A stretch of 64,000 nt of DNA, taken from assembly GCF_900112475.1 (NCBI RefSeq), contig NZ_FOLW01000001.1, positions 310,001 through 374,000 of the forward strand, given 5' to 3'. This document shows, in pieces, positions 56,171 to 64,000 of the stretch (its first letter is position 1; every line of letters starts with the position of its first letter). The translations under genes and the position numbers were made by a program. The notes beneath the pieces were generated by a model, which was not told the DNA's origin, did no database searches, and worked only from the letters and a program-made list of their open reading frames with translations. The DNA is from Pragia fontium DSM 5563 = ATCC 49100 (GTDB lineage: Bacteria; Pseudomonadota; Gammaproteobacteria; Enterobacterales; Enterobacteriaceae).

Positions 56171-57610
56171 CTAACGGTTGTCAGGCAATATCAGTGCCGG
56201 TGCTACCGATGGAGGCCAGATCTTGGTGACGAAGTAATAAATCACACCGGTGACCACTAAACCGACAATCCAGGAAATATCCGTACCACCAAGGTCATCC
56301 ACCAGCGCACCGGTATAAAAACTGGTGGCAATAAACGGTAATTGAATGAGCAGCCCCAACAGGTAGGTAATAATGCCGGGCATATTCCAGCGACCATAAC
56401 GACCGTTTGGATCTGACAGAGCCGGTAAGTCATAGCGACCTTTGGTCACCAGATAGTAATCCACCAGGTTAATGGCGCTCCATGGCGTGAAAAATGCCAG
56501 CAGGAACAGGAGGAAAGCGGTAAAAATCTTGAGAAATGAATGCTGTCCTAGCAACGCTAACAGGGTAGAAAATCCCACCATCATGATAATAAAAAACAGG
56601 CGTAGCTTAGGTGATACGCTTGGTTTACCGCGAAATCCGCTAACAATCGTGGCCAGAGACATAAAGCTACCGTAAGCATTCAGTGCAGTAATCGTTACTT
56701 TGCCAAAGAAAATGCCAAAATAGAGCAATCCCGCAATTAATCCGGTACTACCAAGACTCACGATGTACGTCACCTCATGACCAGAAAACCGATCGCCGGC
56801 CAATGCCGCAGCAAATACGCCCAGCACCATTGAAGCCTGGGTGCCTATCACCGTACCTAACCCTACCGCCAGAAAAGCTTTAACGGTGGAAGTCTTACTC
56901 GGCAGGTAACGTGAGTAGTCCGCAACATAAGGGCCAAAAGCAATTTGCCAAGAGGCCGATAAAGACATCGCTAATAAGAAGTTAGCCAGTGTAAAGTGAC
57001 GATTGCTGAGTAGCGCTTGTATGTCATATCCATACAGGATTTTAAAAAACAGATAAAAGAAAACCACTATCCCGACTACGCTGGCGACTTTACCTAAAAT
57101 ATGAATCACCCGATAACCGCAAATGGTGATGCCAATAATTACCGCACCAAAAATCAGCACGCCAAACCAATTACTGACGTTGACCAGTTGAGCAATGGCC
57201 TGTCCCGCCAGCACGGTACCACCGGCGGAGAAACCAACATACATAATACAGACTAAAATAATCGGCAGTACTGCGCCGTAAACACCAAACTGCACGCGAC
57301 TTGAGATCATTTGCGGTAAGCCGAGCTTCGGTCCCTGTACCGCATGCAAGGCCATCACACATCCGCCTAAAATCTGGCCGATCAATAACCCAATCAAAGA
57401 CCAGAACACATCACCGCCGAGTACCACCGCCAATGCACCGGTAACAATCGCGGTAATCTGCAAGTTAGCGCCAAACCATAGGGTAAACTGACTGAATAGA
57501 CTGCCGTGTCGCTCAGCTTCAGGAATATAGTCAATGGAACGTGACTCAATCAATGGGGCTCCCTGAGATGGGAGTATTGTCTCTTGTTGTGAATTCTCAA
57601 CAATGGCCAT
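56171..57610 (-). CDS. NCS1-family permease (purine-cytosine permease-like)
   Basis: A 479-residue membrane protein with about 12 helices. NCS1 marks: RSIDYIPEAERHGSLFSQFTLWFGANLQITAIVTGAL at the N-terminus; GPKLGLPQMISSRVQFGVYGAVLP; FGPYVADYSRYLP; and AFFTPWSAINLVDYYLVTKGRYD. Members import cytosine, allantoin, hydantoins, thiamine or related nitrogen heterocycles by cation symport. Inside a CoA-transferase/dehydrogenase set with a HutC-like repressor, a heterocyclic acid substrate is plausible. 131 bp separate it from the acyl-CoA dehydrogenase gene, with a hairpin at 57708-57725. Confidence 0.9.
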   Translation of the reverse strand: MAIVENSQQETILPSQGAPLIESRSIDYIPEAERHGSLFSQFTLWFGANLQITAIVTGALAVVLGGDVFWSLIGLLIGQILGGCVMALHAVQGPKLGLPQMISSRVQFGVYGAVLPIILVCIMYVGFSAGGTVLAGQAIAQLVNVSNWFGVLIFGAVIIGITICGYRVIHILGKVASVVGIVVFFYLFFKILYGYDIQALLSNRHFTLANFLLAMSLSASWQIAFGPYVADYSRYLPSKTSTVKAFLAVGLGTVIGTQASMVLGVFAAALAGDRFSGHEVTYIVSLGSTGLIAGLLYFGIFFGKVTITALNAYGSFMSLATIVSGFRGKPSVSPKLRLFFIIMMVGFSTLLALLGQHSFLKIFTAFLLFLLAFFTPWSAINLVDYYLVTKGRYDLPALSDPNGRYGRWNMPGIITYLLGLLIQLPFIATSFYTGALVDDLGGTDISWIVGLVVTGVIYYFVTKIWPPSVAPALILPDNR

Positions 57611-57707
57611 GATATATGCTTCCTCTCGTTATCTAACAGACTCGGGTGATGTTGCCTTTTCTTATTGTATTACCCAGCTCAGGAAAGCGTTGAGCACACT
57701 CACCGTC

Positions 57708-57725
57708 CGTCATCTAATGATGACG
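57708..57725 (-). terminator. Hairpin between acyl-CoA dehydrogenase and permease genes
   Basis: CGTCATC-TAAT-GATGACG, a perfect 7-bp stem, lies just past the dehydrogenase stop. No T-run; it may be a processing or partial-termination site. Confidence 0.4.
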
Positions 57726-57741
57726 TAGTGAATGACGCCGC

Positions 57742-58881
57742 TCATCGGCTGTTCAATAAGCTACGGGAAATAATGATTTTTTGTACTTCAGACGTTCCCT
57801 CGAAGATACGTAGAATGCGTGCATCGCGTACATAACGCTCTAAAGGTAGATCACGAATGTAGCCATAACCACCGTGTAGCTGTAATGCTGCATCGGTAAC
57901 AAACCCGGCACACTCTGCGGCAAACAGTTTTGCCGTCGCTGAATCAAGGCTAAAGCGTTGGCCACTATCGCGTTTTTCAGCGGCTTGCCAGGTCAACATG
58001 CGCGCGGCCTGTAAACGAGTATGCATATCCGCCAGGCACCACTGGGTTCCTTGATAGGCCATTAACAGCTTTGAACCAATTTGCCGATCTTGTACCCATT
58101 GCAAACTGCTTTCCATGGCGGCACGAGCAATGCCAAGAGACATGGCGGCGACCTCAACGCGACCTCGATCCAAAACTTCCATGGCCGTTGCAAATCCATG
58201 CCCCTCTTTACCCAATAACGCTGAGTCTGGTAACCAGCAATCTAATGCCAGTTCATAGATGGTACTTCCCCGTAGCCCCATGGTTTTTTCCGGACTGGAA
58301 AACGTAATACCGGACGTCCCCTTAGGGATAATAAAAGCGCTGATGCCGTTATGGCCTTCTGAAGGCGCTGTTTTGGCATACAGCACAATAAAATCGGCTT
58401 CGCGGGCGTTGGTAATGTAGTGTTTGTTGCCCTGAATATGCCAACCGTCGGTTTCACGTTTCGCCACCGTGCGCATATCCGCGGGGTTAGAGCCCGCCGC
58501 CGGTTCAGTTAAGGCAAAAGCCCCTAATAGCTCACCGCTGGCGGCGCGAGGCAACCAACTGTTTTTTTGCTCTTCGGTTCCACCAATCAAGATGGAATCA
58601 GTAGCTAAAAAATGGGCGGTCAACGCAGATGCGGTGGAGGCACAAGACGCGGCAATCGCTTCAACCGCCTGACTCATCGCCACGCTACTGACGCCAAACC
58701 CGCCATAGGCTTCCGGTAAATTAATGCCCATACAGCCCATTTCACCCAGCGCCGTTAAACTCTCCTGACAGAAGATTTCATTCTCATCATAATGTTGCGC
58801 CTGAGCCTTCAAAATATCCTGCGATACGCTCTCAACCGCATCAACAATGGCGCGTTCTGTTTCATTAATTTCAAAGCTCAT
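57742..58881 (-). CDS. Acyl-CoA dehydrogenase
   Basis: A 379-residue FAD enzyme that introduces a 2,3 double bond into an acyl-CoA. Signatures: LPEAYGGFGVSSVAMSQAVEAIA, GAFALTEPAAGSNPADMRT (FAD/substrate loop), LQLHGGYGYIRDLPLERYVRDARIL, and RIFEGTSEVQKIII, where the Glu of FEGT is at the catalytic-base position of short/medium-chain enzymes. Its start overlaps the CoA-transferase stop by 11 bp, so the two are translationally coupled and probably act on the same substrate. Electrons go to the EtfAB encoded downstream. Confidence 0.94.
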   Translation of the reverse strand: MSFEINETERAIVDAVESVSQDILKAQAQHYDENEIFCQESLTALGEMGCMGINLPEAYGGFGVSSVAMSQAVEAIAASCASTASALTAHFLATDSILIGGTEEQKNSWLPRAASGELLGAFALTEPAAGSNPADMRTVAKRETDGWHIQGNKHYITNAREADFIVLYAKTAPSEGHNGISAFIIPKGTSGITFSSPEKTMGLRGSTIYELALDCWLPDSALLGKEGHGFATAMEVLDRGRVEVAAMSLGIARAAMESSLQWVQDRQIGSKLLMAYQGTQWCLADMHTRLQAARMLTWQAAEKRDSGQRFSLDSATAKLFAAECAGFVTDAALQLHGGYGYIRDLPLERYVRDARILRIFEGTSEVQKIIISRSLLNSR

Positions 58882-60061
58882 GAGTTGCTCCTGTTAGTAA
58901 AGAGTGAGCCGGAACACCGTATAGGCTATTTGCTTCCCCTAATTGCGGTGCTCGGGTCGTAACGTGGGGTTTATGGCCGTTAAAGAATACCGGCTGTACA
59001 ACCAGAGGTTTACCTTGATCCGCCGGCTGCACCAGTAACTGACGAGCTTGAGCATGCTCACTCTCCGTTACCTGCGCCAGATTATTGATTGGCGAGGCAG
59101 GAACCCCGGCTTCTAATAACAGATCGCATAACTCGGCGACGTTGAATGCTGCCGTCCAGTGTTCTATTTTCTGCTTTAACAACTGCTCATGTTGAGTTCG
59201 GCTGGCGTCATCAATAAAGCGGACGTCATTCGCCAATTCAGGCTGCCCCATACATTCACACAAACGCAGGAACAGGCGCTGACTGGCTACGGCAATCACC
59301 ACCAAACCATCGGCAGCACGGTAAGTATCAAAGGGGGTTGAAACAGGATGGCGATTACCAATCTGGCCCGGTGCACTACCGTGGGCAAACAGATTAGATA
59401 ACCCCGTGACCTGCATACTGACCAGCACATCTAACATTGCCACATCAATATATTGGGCATCAGGATGATGACGTTCCCGGGCAAATAATGCGCTACTAAT
59501 GGCCCAGGCAGCATAGATCCCGGCACAAACATCGCCTAATGACTCACCGCTACGGGTGGGGCCAGTTGCCGGAAAACCGGTAACGCTCATTAATCCAGAC
59601 ATCGCCTGAGCAATAATGTCGTAGGCTGGATGCTTCGCCAGAGGGCTATGCTGACCAAAGCCGGAAATGCTGGCATAAATCAATCGAGGGTTATATTGCT
59701 TCAAGGTATCGAAATCGATCCCCAACCGCTGTGTCACGCTGGGACGGAAATTTTCTACCACCACGTCGACATCGGCGACCAGCTGATAAAAATGCTGTTG
59801 GTGTTGCGGAGATTTGAAATCCAGTTCAATGCTGCGCTTACCACGATTAATCAGTCCGTAGTAAACGCTTTCACCGGAGAGAAAAGGCCCTAAATGTCGG
59901 CTGTCATCACCGTGCTTTGGCGCCTCAACTTTAATCACTTCCGCACCAAGGTCGGCCAACATCGCTGTACAATAAGGCCCGGCCAAGACCCGACTCAAGT
60001 CCAGTACCCGCACGCCACTCAGTGGCTGGTAACGTTCTGTTTGCTGTGTTTCTTTCGCCAT
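58871..60061 (-). CDS. Class III CoA-transferase (CaiB/BaiF family)
   Basis: A 396-residue CoA-transferase. N-terminal GVRVLDLSRVLAGPYCTAMLADLGAEVIKVEAP with the family signature; RGKRSIELDFKSPQ; DVVVENFRPSVTQRLG with catalytic Asp nearby; YDIIAQAMSGLMSVTGFP; and PTRSGESLGDVCAGIYAA. These enzymes swap CoA between two acids, for example between product and substrate of a pathway. ATG 60061 (MAKETQQ) is preferred; the frame is open to 60088. It is the first gene of the set and overlaps the dehydrogenase gene. Confidence 0.93.
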   Translation of the reverse strand: MAKETQQTERYQPLSGVRVLDLSRVLAGPYCTAMLADLGAEVIKVEAPKHGDDSRHLGPFLSGESVYYGLINRGKRSIELDFKSPQHQQHFYQLVADVDVVVENFRPSVTQRLGIDFDTLKQYNPRLIYASISGFGQHSPLAKHPAYDIIAQAMSGLMSVTGFPATGPTRSGESLGDVCAGIYAAWAISSALFARERHHPDAQYIDVAMLDVLVSMQVTGLSNLFAHGSAPGQIGNRHPVSTPFDTYRAADGLVVIAVASQRLFLRLCECMGQPELANDVRFIDDASRTQHEQLLKQKIEHWTAAFNVAELCDLLLEAGVPASPINNLAQVTESEHAQARQLLVQPADQGKPLVVQPVFFNGHKPHVTTRAPQLGEANSLYGVPAHSLLTGATHEL

Positions 60062-60088
60062 ATCGTTCTCAATGCTCCGCTGATACAA

Positions 60089-60860
60089 GTAAGACTATGT
60101 ACTCGTTTGAACTCAGACGGCTTTTCAATGAGTTTGCTAAAAGGCCGCTATTCCATAAATGAGTACGGTTCTATTACGCCATTGACAGTCGTAACGATGT
60201 CCCTTAGTTACGGATAAAAACCAGCAGTAAAACCCGATATAACAAGCAAGGTGTCAAGCAATGCAACCATTGATTAACATATAGTTGTATATACATGCAT
60301 ATTCAATAAACGCTTATCTGGCCATTTACCGGCAAAGCATGACGCACCCTGATGAAAAAAATTAAATAGCTATTGATTTACATGATATTAAGTGAAATCA
60401 CACAGCAAGCGCGGTGACTTATTACCACGATTTCTATTAAAAACAGCCTAAAAAATTAATTGAATTTGCGGCACAAATCACAAATAAAATAAACATAAAT
60501 TTAACATTTCAAGTCAAAGGAAAAAGTAAGCGCTAGACATGGTGGTTTTGTCATTCATTGATCACTTAGCCATTAGCCTGACTAGCGAGAAGAACAGAGG
60601 AAAGAATCGCTCATGTTGTGTATCAGAACACAACCATAAGGCAGTATGAGCTCGGCAATAGAACCAATGAGCAGATGCTCATCGGCTAATTTTTCAGGAG
60701 AAATAAATAAAGTATTGGCTTGGACATTCTTAATTTACTGCTTAATACCAAAAAGCCTCGTGGGTAATCCCAATAGATTGAGCCTGAGACAGACTAGCCA
60801 TCGTCCTTGAAAATCACCCTAGCACCTGTCAGCCATTCATGGCATCACCAACGGCATCAC
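60089..60860. other. Long upstream region of the CoA-transferase operon
   Basis: About 0.77 kb with no gene seen. It holds the candidate HutC-controlled promoter at 60278-60306, leaving a 5' leader of over 200 nt. The part from about 60350 to 60860 shows nothing that I recognise. Confidence 0.5.
60278..60306 (-). promoter_or_regulatory. Promoter with HutC-type operator in its spacer
   Basis: Minus strand: -35 TTGAAT (60301-60306), a 17-bp spacer, -10 TATATG (60278-60283). The spacer contains the perfect dyad TGTATATACA (60286-60295). HutC-family repressors bind TGTA-N2-TACA sites, so the adjacent HutC-like gene is the natural candidate. It is 217 bp upstream of the CoA-transferase ATG. Confidence 0.65.
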
Positions 60861-61604
60861 TTATGACATAAAGTGCCCTTTTAGGCGATGACGTGAACCG
60901 GGATATAAGAGCCTGGCATAACTAACATGATGCTGCTTTGACCAAGTACGACGACAAATCAGCAGACAGGGCTCATGGGGAGCCAACTGTAACCATTTAC
61001 TTTGTTGAGCAGTTGCGGATACCGCCTCAACGATATGCTCCCCTTCGGTCAATGGCGCCACCAAATTGAGATAAATATTCGGCGTCAACTGAGTGAAATC
61101 CTGTTTTAGATAATCCGGTGCGATTGCTGGATTCACATAGCGATCCTCGATCTGAATGGGCACCTCATTTTCATAATGGATAATCGTCGAGTGGAAAATT
61201 TCACTACCGGGCAAGATATTTAATGCCATAGCCTGCTCTCTGTCGGCTACCGTAGCCTGATGCAACATCACATCACTACGATGTTGATGATGTCTGGCAA
61301 GAATTTCATCCGCAATATTCTGGATTTCAAACAGAGAAGATTGCCTTTTAGGTTCGGCCACAAAGGTGCCGACTCCCTGCATTCTGATGAGTAATCCTTC
61401 GGCAGTCAGCTCACGCAGAGCCCGATTAATCGTCATGCGACTAAAACCCAATAATTGAACTAGCTCTGTTTCAGAAGGTACACGATCGTTGGGACGCCAC
61501 TCACCGCAGAGAATTTTATCCGCCACCATCTCTTTGACTTTGGCATACAGCGGGAGTGGTCCAGACTGCTTTAAAGCGAGTTTTCCTACCTGAAGTGTCA
61601 TCAT
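60861..61604 (-). CDS. GntR-family HutC-like transcriptional repressor
   Basis: A 247-residue regulator. The N-terminal wHTH is very like the histidine-utilisation repressor HutC: PLYAKVKEMVADKILCGEWRPNDRVPSETELVQLLGFSRMTINRALRELTAEGLLIRMQGVGTFVAEPK. The C-terminal UTRA effector domain (about 100-240) includes HSTIIHYENEVPIQIEDRYVNP and TWSKQHHVSYARLLYPGSRH. HutC senses urocanate; the effector here may be similar. No hut enzymes are in the window. A second site-like TGTATGTATC (61673-61682) lies 69 bp upstream of its start and may give autoregulation. AGGAG precedes the ATG. Confidence 0.88.
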   Translation of the reverse strand: MMTLQVGKLALKQSGPLPLYAKVKEMVADKILCGEWRPNDRVPSETELVQLLGFSRMTINRALRELTAEGLLIRMQGVGTFVAEPKRQSSLFEIQNIADEILARHHQHRSDVMLHQATVADREQAMALNILPGSEIFHSTIIHYENEVPIQIEDRYVNPAIAPDYLKQDFTQLTPNIYLNLVAPLTEGEHIVEAVSATAQQSKWLQLAPHEPCLLICRRTWSKQHHVSYARLLYPGSRHRLKGHFMS

Positions 61605-61672
61605 CTGAACTCCTGTGATATTGCAATCATCGAGTATATTGTGATTTTAATTCTAGTGGCTGTTACGCAACC

Positions 61673-61682
61673 TGTATGTATC
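61673..61682 (-). promoter_or_regulatory. Possible HutC-type half-conserved operator upstream of the repressor gene
   Basis: TGTATGTATC compares with the TGTA-N2-TACA consensus at 7 of 8 fixed positions, within the divergent region between the hutC-like gene and allA. This is suggestive only. Confidence 0.35.
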
Positions 61683-61928
61683 GCTGGGCAAAAATCGTGA
61701 TCTCCCCCGATGATATGCCTAACGATAAAGAAGCAGAGTGACAATGCATGGTGAATTAAGGTGCTAAAAACATCAATTAATGGCACCGCTACGCGACAAA
61801 TAACAACATGATAAATTGAATAAATGCTCCTTCAGCACCCAATCCCCCTGCGATTCAAAAACACAATACATTGATAAATAAAGAATTAAATACATCACAT
61901 GATTGAATTGTGTGCTGCACATCTTATT

Positions 61929-61945
61929 TTGGAAAATATTTCCAA
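61929..61945 (+). promoter_or_regulatory. AllR-type operator upstream of allA
   Basis: A perfect palindrome TTGGAAAATATTTCCAA, 125 bp before the allA start. A close copy lies before gcl (63586-63604). AllR, encoded between, is known to repress allA and gcl in E. coli. Confidence 0.8.
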
Positions 61946-62069
61946 TTTATATCTGGTTTAAAAAAAAAAGCTTGGTACAGTAATTAAGCAACAGAAATGA
62001 AATATAAGGCTTCGACCATCCAGTTAAACCGGATAACAGCACATTTTCATATAATTAATGAGGTATATC

Positions 62070-62552
62070 ATGAAGTTAGAAGTAGAGGTTCTTACGCGTG
62101 AAGCGTTTAAACCTTATGGTGACGTGATACAAATAGAGGGAGCCAGTTCATTTTTTATTAATGAAGGTATGACTGAACGGTTTCATGACTTAGCCAAAGT
62201 TGAGTTCTTCGAGCAAGACCGGGTGTTAATGAGCATTAATAAGGCTAAACCTAGCCCAATGCCCATTAAAGTTTCATTACTGGAAAAACACCCATTGGGG
62301 ACTCAGGCATTTATGCCGCTTAGGGGAGAGAAGTTTGTCATTATCGTGGCACAGCCAGGAGAAGATATTGACACCAATACACTACGCGCCTTTATTACCG
62401 ATGGTACTCAGGGAGTTAACTACCATTGTGGCGTGTGGCACCACCCTCTTTTTGCCTATCAAAAAGAGACCGAGTTTTTTACCGTTGACCGCGCAGGGGA
62501 AAATAACTGCGTAGTCAAAAAGTTGCCAAATGTGTACGAACTCGAACTTTAA
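62070..62552 (+). CDS. allA: Ureidoglycolate lyase
   Basis: A 160-residue enzyme that splits ureidoglycolate into glyoxylate and urea in allantoin breakdown. Marks: MKLEVEVLTREAFKPYGDVIQ, SINKAKPSPMPIKVSLLEKHPLGTQAFMPL, and GVNYHCGVWHHPLFAYQKETEFFTVDR. ATG 62070 after TGAGG is chosen; the frame extends to 62058. It is followed by allR and gcl on the same strand, as in the E. coli all cluster. Confidence 0.95.
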   Translation: MKLEVEVLTREAFKPYGDVIQIEGASSFFINEGMTERFHDLAKVEFFEQDRVLMSINKAKPSPMPIKVSLLEKHPLGTQAFMPLRGEKFVIIVAQPGEDIDTNTLRAFITDGTQGVNYHCGVWHHPLFAYQKETEFFTVDRAGENNCVVKKLPNVYELEL

Positions 62553-62673
62553 TATCAGTTTATTCCGGGAACTAACGACAGTCAGGTGAAAATTGAATAC
62601 TATTGTCGTATCAATGAATCATCCAGCATGAAAAGGCTATTCCATGAATAGTCGGTTACCGGAGAGTTAAGTC

Positions 62674-63486
62674 ATGAACGCAACAGGACGAAGAGGACGC
62701 CCCGCTCAGGCTGACGCAGCCCCACAAAAAGGGACTCAAGCATTAGAACGAGGCATTGCCATACTGCAATACTTGGCTGAATCGGGAGGGAGTGCATCTG
62801 TGACCGTATTATCAGAAAAGTTAGATCTTCCTCTATCGACCTCTTTCCGACTGCTCAAGACCCTTGAGAATGCGGGATTTATTTATCAGGATGCTCAGCT
62901 TGGATGGTGGCATATTGGGTTAGGATTATTTACTGTCGGCTCATCCTATTCGCGCAATAGTGATGTAGTTTCAGTGGCCAGACCCTTTATGAGGAGGCTG
63001 ATGGCGCTATCTGGTGAAACGGCTAATCTGGCTATCTGTAATTCTAATGAGGCGGTTCTTATTAGCCAATGTGAATGTCAGTCGATGATTAGAATGTGTG
63101 CACCAATAGGCAGCCGCTTACCGCTACATGCTTCCGGCGCAGGGAAAGCGCTAATTTATTCGCTTCCTGAAGAAGAAATTCTGGAAGTCATTGTGAGTAA
63201 TGGATTAAAAGTCTTTACTGACAATACGTTAAATAGTTTTAACCAACTGATACAGGATTTAGCACAGTCCAAACAACGTGGATTTAGCATTGATAACGAA
63301 GAACATGCAATAGGGTTAAACTGCATTGCTTCCGCAATTTTTAATCAGAATCATGATGTTGTCGCATCAGTATCCATATCAGGACCGAGTACCAGAGTAG
63401 TACAGGAAAGGTTTGAAGAGTTAGGTAAGTTAGTACATACCACGGCACAAAATATTAGTACCGCATTAGGTTATCAACCGGTTTGA
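62674..63486 (+). CDS. allR: IclR-family repressor of the allantoin regulon
   Basis: A 270-residue IclR protein, nearly co-linear with E. coli All[111 protein letters not shown], and [14 protein letters not shown]. AllR binds glyoxylate and allantoin as opposing effectors. Two palindromes flanking its gene are its probable operators. Confidence 0.95.
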   Translation: MNATGRRGRPAQADAAPQKGTQALERGIAILQYLAESGGSASVTVLSEKLDLPLSTSFRLLKTLENAGFIYQDAQLGWWHIGLGLFTVGSSYSRNSDVVSVARPFMRRLMALSGETANLAICNSNEAVLISQCECQSMIRMCAPIGSRLPLHASGAGKALIYSLPEEEILEVIVSNGLKVFTDNTLNSFNQLIQDLAQSKQRGFSIDNEEHAIGLNCIASAIFNQNHDVVASVSISGPSTRVVQERFEELGKLVHTTAQNISTALGYQPV

Positions 63487-63548
63487 CGCAGTCACCGCCG
63501 TAGGTAGCTTAGTAGTATGTCACTGAATTAAATGTAATTTTATACTGT

Positions 63549-63572
63549 CCGCCAGTCATAGCGGTTTTTTTT
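63549..63572 (+). terminator. Weak terminator after allR
   Basis: CCGC-(8 nt)-GCGG followed by eight T, 62 bp after the allR stop. The stem is short but the T-run is long. Confidence 0.5.
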
Positions 63573-63585
63573 AAGATTTTTACAA

Positions 63586-63604
63586 GTTGGAAAATAATTC
63601 CAAC
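63586..63604 (+). promoter_or_regulatory. AllR-type operator upstream of gcl
   Basis: GTTGGAAAATAATTCCAAC, a near-perfect palindrome 49 bp before the gcl ATG. It shares TTGGAAAATA and TTCCAA with the site before allA. Confidence 0.8.
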
Positions 63605-63652
63605 AAAGTAATTAGTAAAGTTTAAAACACTCAGTGAATAAGGTGGTTAAAA

Positions 63653-64000
63653 ATGGCAAAGATGAGCGCAGTAGAAGCAGCAATGCACGTACTGGAAAAA
63701 GAAGGAATTACCGTCGCTTTTGGCGTTCCAGGAGCCGCGATTAACCCGTTTTACTCGGCAATGAATAAACACGGGAAAATTCAGCATTATTTGGCCCGGC
63801 ACGTAGAAGGTGCGTCCCATATGGCCGAAGGCTATACTCGCGCTAATCCAGGTAATATCGGCATGTGTTTGGGTACATCTGGCCCGGCTGGCACCGATAT
63901 GATTACCGGACTCTACTCGGCCATTGCCGACTCGATTCCAATTCTGTGCATCACCGGACAGGCTCCTCGTGCCCGCTTACATAAAGAAGACTTCCAGGCG
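63653..64000 (+). CDS. gcl: Glyoxylate carboligase (5' part)
   Basis: The first 116 codons of a thiamine-diphosphate enzyme that condenses two glyoxylates to tartronate semialdehyde and CO2. The segment is almost identical to E. coli Gcl: [99 protein letters not shown]. The rest lies beyond the window. It works downstream of AllA, using the glyoxylate it produces. Confidence 0.97.
   Translation, partial: MAKMSAVEAAMHVLEKEGITVAFGVPGAAINPFYSAMNKHGKIQHYLARHVEGASHMAEGYTRANPGNIGMCLGTSGPAGTDMITGLYSAIADSIPILCITGQAPRARLHKEDFQA

Noticed and set aside
52625-60061. Carnitine (cai-fix) pathway
   Set aside because: There is a CaiB-like transferase, an acyl-CoA dehydrogenase and Etf genes, but no CaiT-, CaiC- or CaiD-like genes; the permease is NCS1, and the ETF-QO is the full-length oxidative type.

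Overview
The window looks like the chromosome of a gammaproteobacterium of the order Enterobacterales. The evidence is E. coli-like gene blocks: prfC / rimI-holD / rsmC, ridA, tabA-argI-rraB, valS-holC-pepA opposite lptF-lptG, and allA-allR-gcl. Many proteins are easily alignable from memory with the E. coli versions, but gene order between blocks is rearranged. A family outside the E. coli core (for example Budviciaceae or Yersiniaceae relatives) is a guess.

Layout. 1-6.5 kb: a partial orphan IS1-InsA-like protein, then a chaperone-usher fimbrial operon on the minus strand (major pilin, usher, chaperone, two minor subunits, tip adhesin) with an attenuator hairpin after the pilin gene. 6.5-8.06 kb: AT-rich, gene-poor DNA and the first copy of a hairpin-bounded repeat. 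8-26.9 kb: housekeeping genes: prfC, a MerR/DUF2938 divergent pair, a BON lipoprotein followed by the second repeat copy, rimI-holD, rsmC, an oxidoreductase, ridA, tabA, argI behind two ARG boxes, rraB, an aldo/keto reductase, pgpA, valS-holC, pepA, and lptF-lptG. Both holC (chi) and holD (psi) are present. 27-29.1 kb: a small Cys/His protein and a Met-rich multicopper oxidase. 29.2-34.5 kb: a TRAP transporter (DctP, fused DctQM), an SDR dehydrogenase and a LacI repressor, probably a sugar-acid locus with a candidate operator over its promoter. 34.6-35 kb: a HIT protein.

35.37-42.03 kb: a tRNA-Leu(CAA) gene with a small integrated island. The tRNA 3' end is repeated at 42.01 kb, paired G-rich motifs lie inside both ends, and the integrase has lost its catalytic domain. 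Cargo is AT-rich: a ParB/Srx-domain protein, an orphan D12-class adenine methylase, a dGTPase/SAMHD1-like HD protein tightly followed by a GlnD-like nucleotidyltransferase, and a possible UDG-fold protein. This is a candidate undescribed defence or signalling module. 42.03-52.58 kb: a 3253-residue autotransporter bracketed by a 20-bp perfect direct repeat that resembles the island junctions, suggesting a second accretion at the same tRNA.

52.6-61.6 kb: an apparently co-directional set of genes on the minus strand: class III CoA-transferase, acyl-CoA dehydrogenase, NCS1 permease, EtfB, EtfA and full-length ETF-ubiquinone oxidoreductase. A HutC-like repressor gene lies upstream. A HutC-type motif (TGTATATACA) sits in the 17-bp spacer of a plausible promoter for this set. 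I infer a pathway that imports an imidazole or related acid, activates it with CoA, dehydrogenates it and passes electrons to quinone. Imidazolepropionate to urocanate is a specific testable guess. 62-64 kb: the allantoin/glyoxylate locus (allA, allR, start of gcl) with two AllR-type palindromes.
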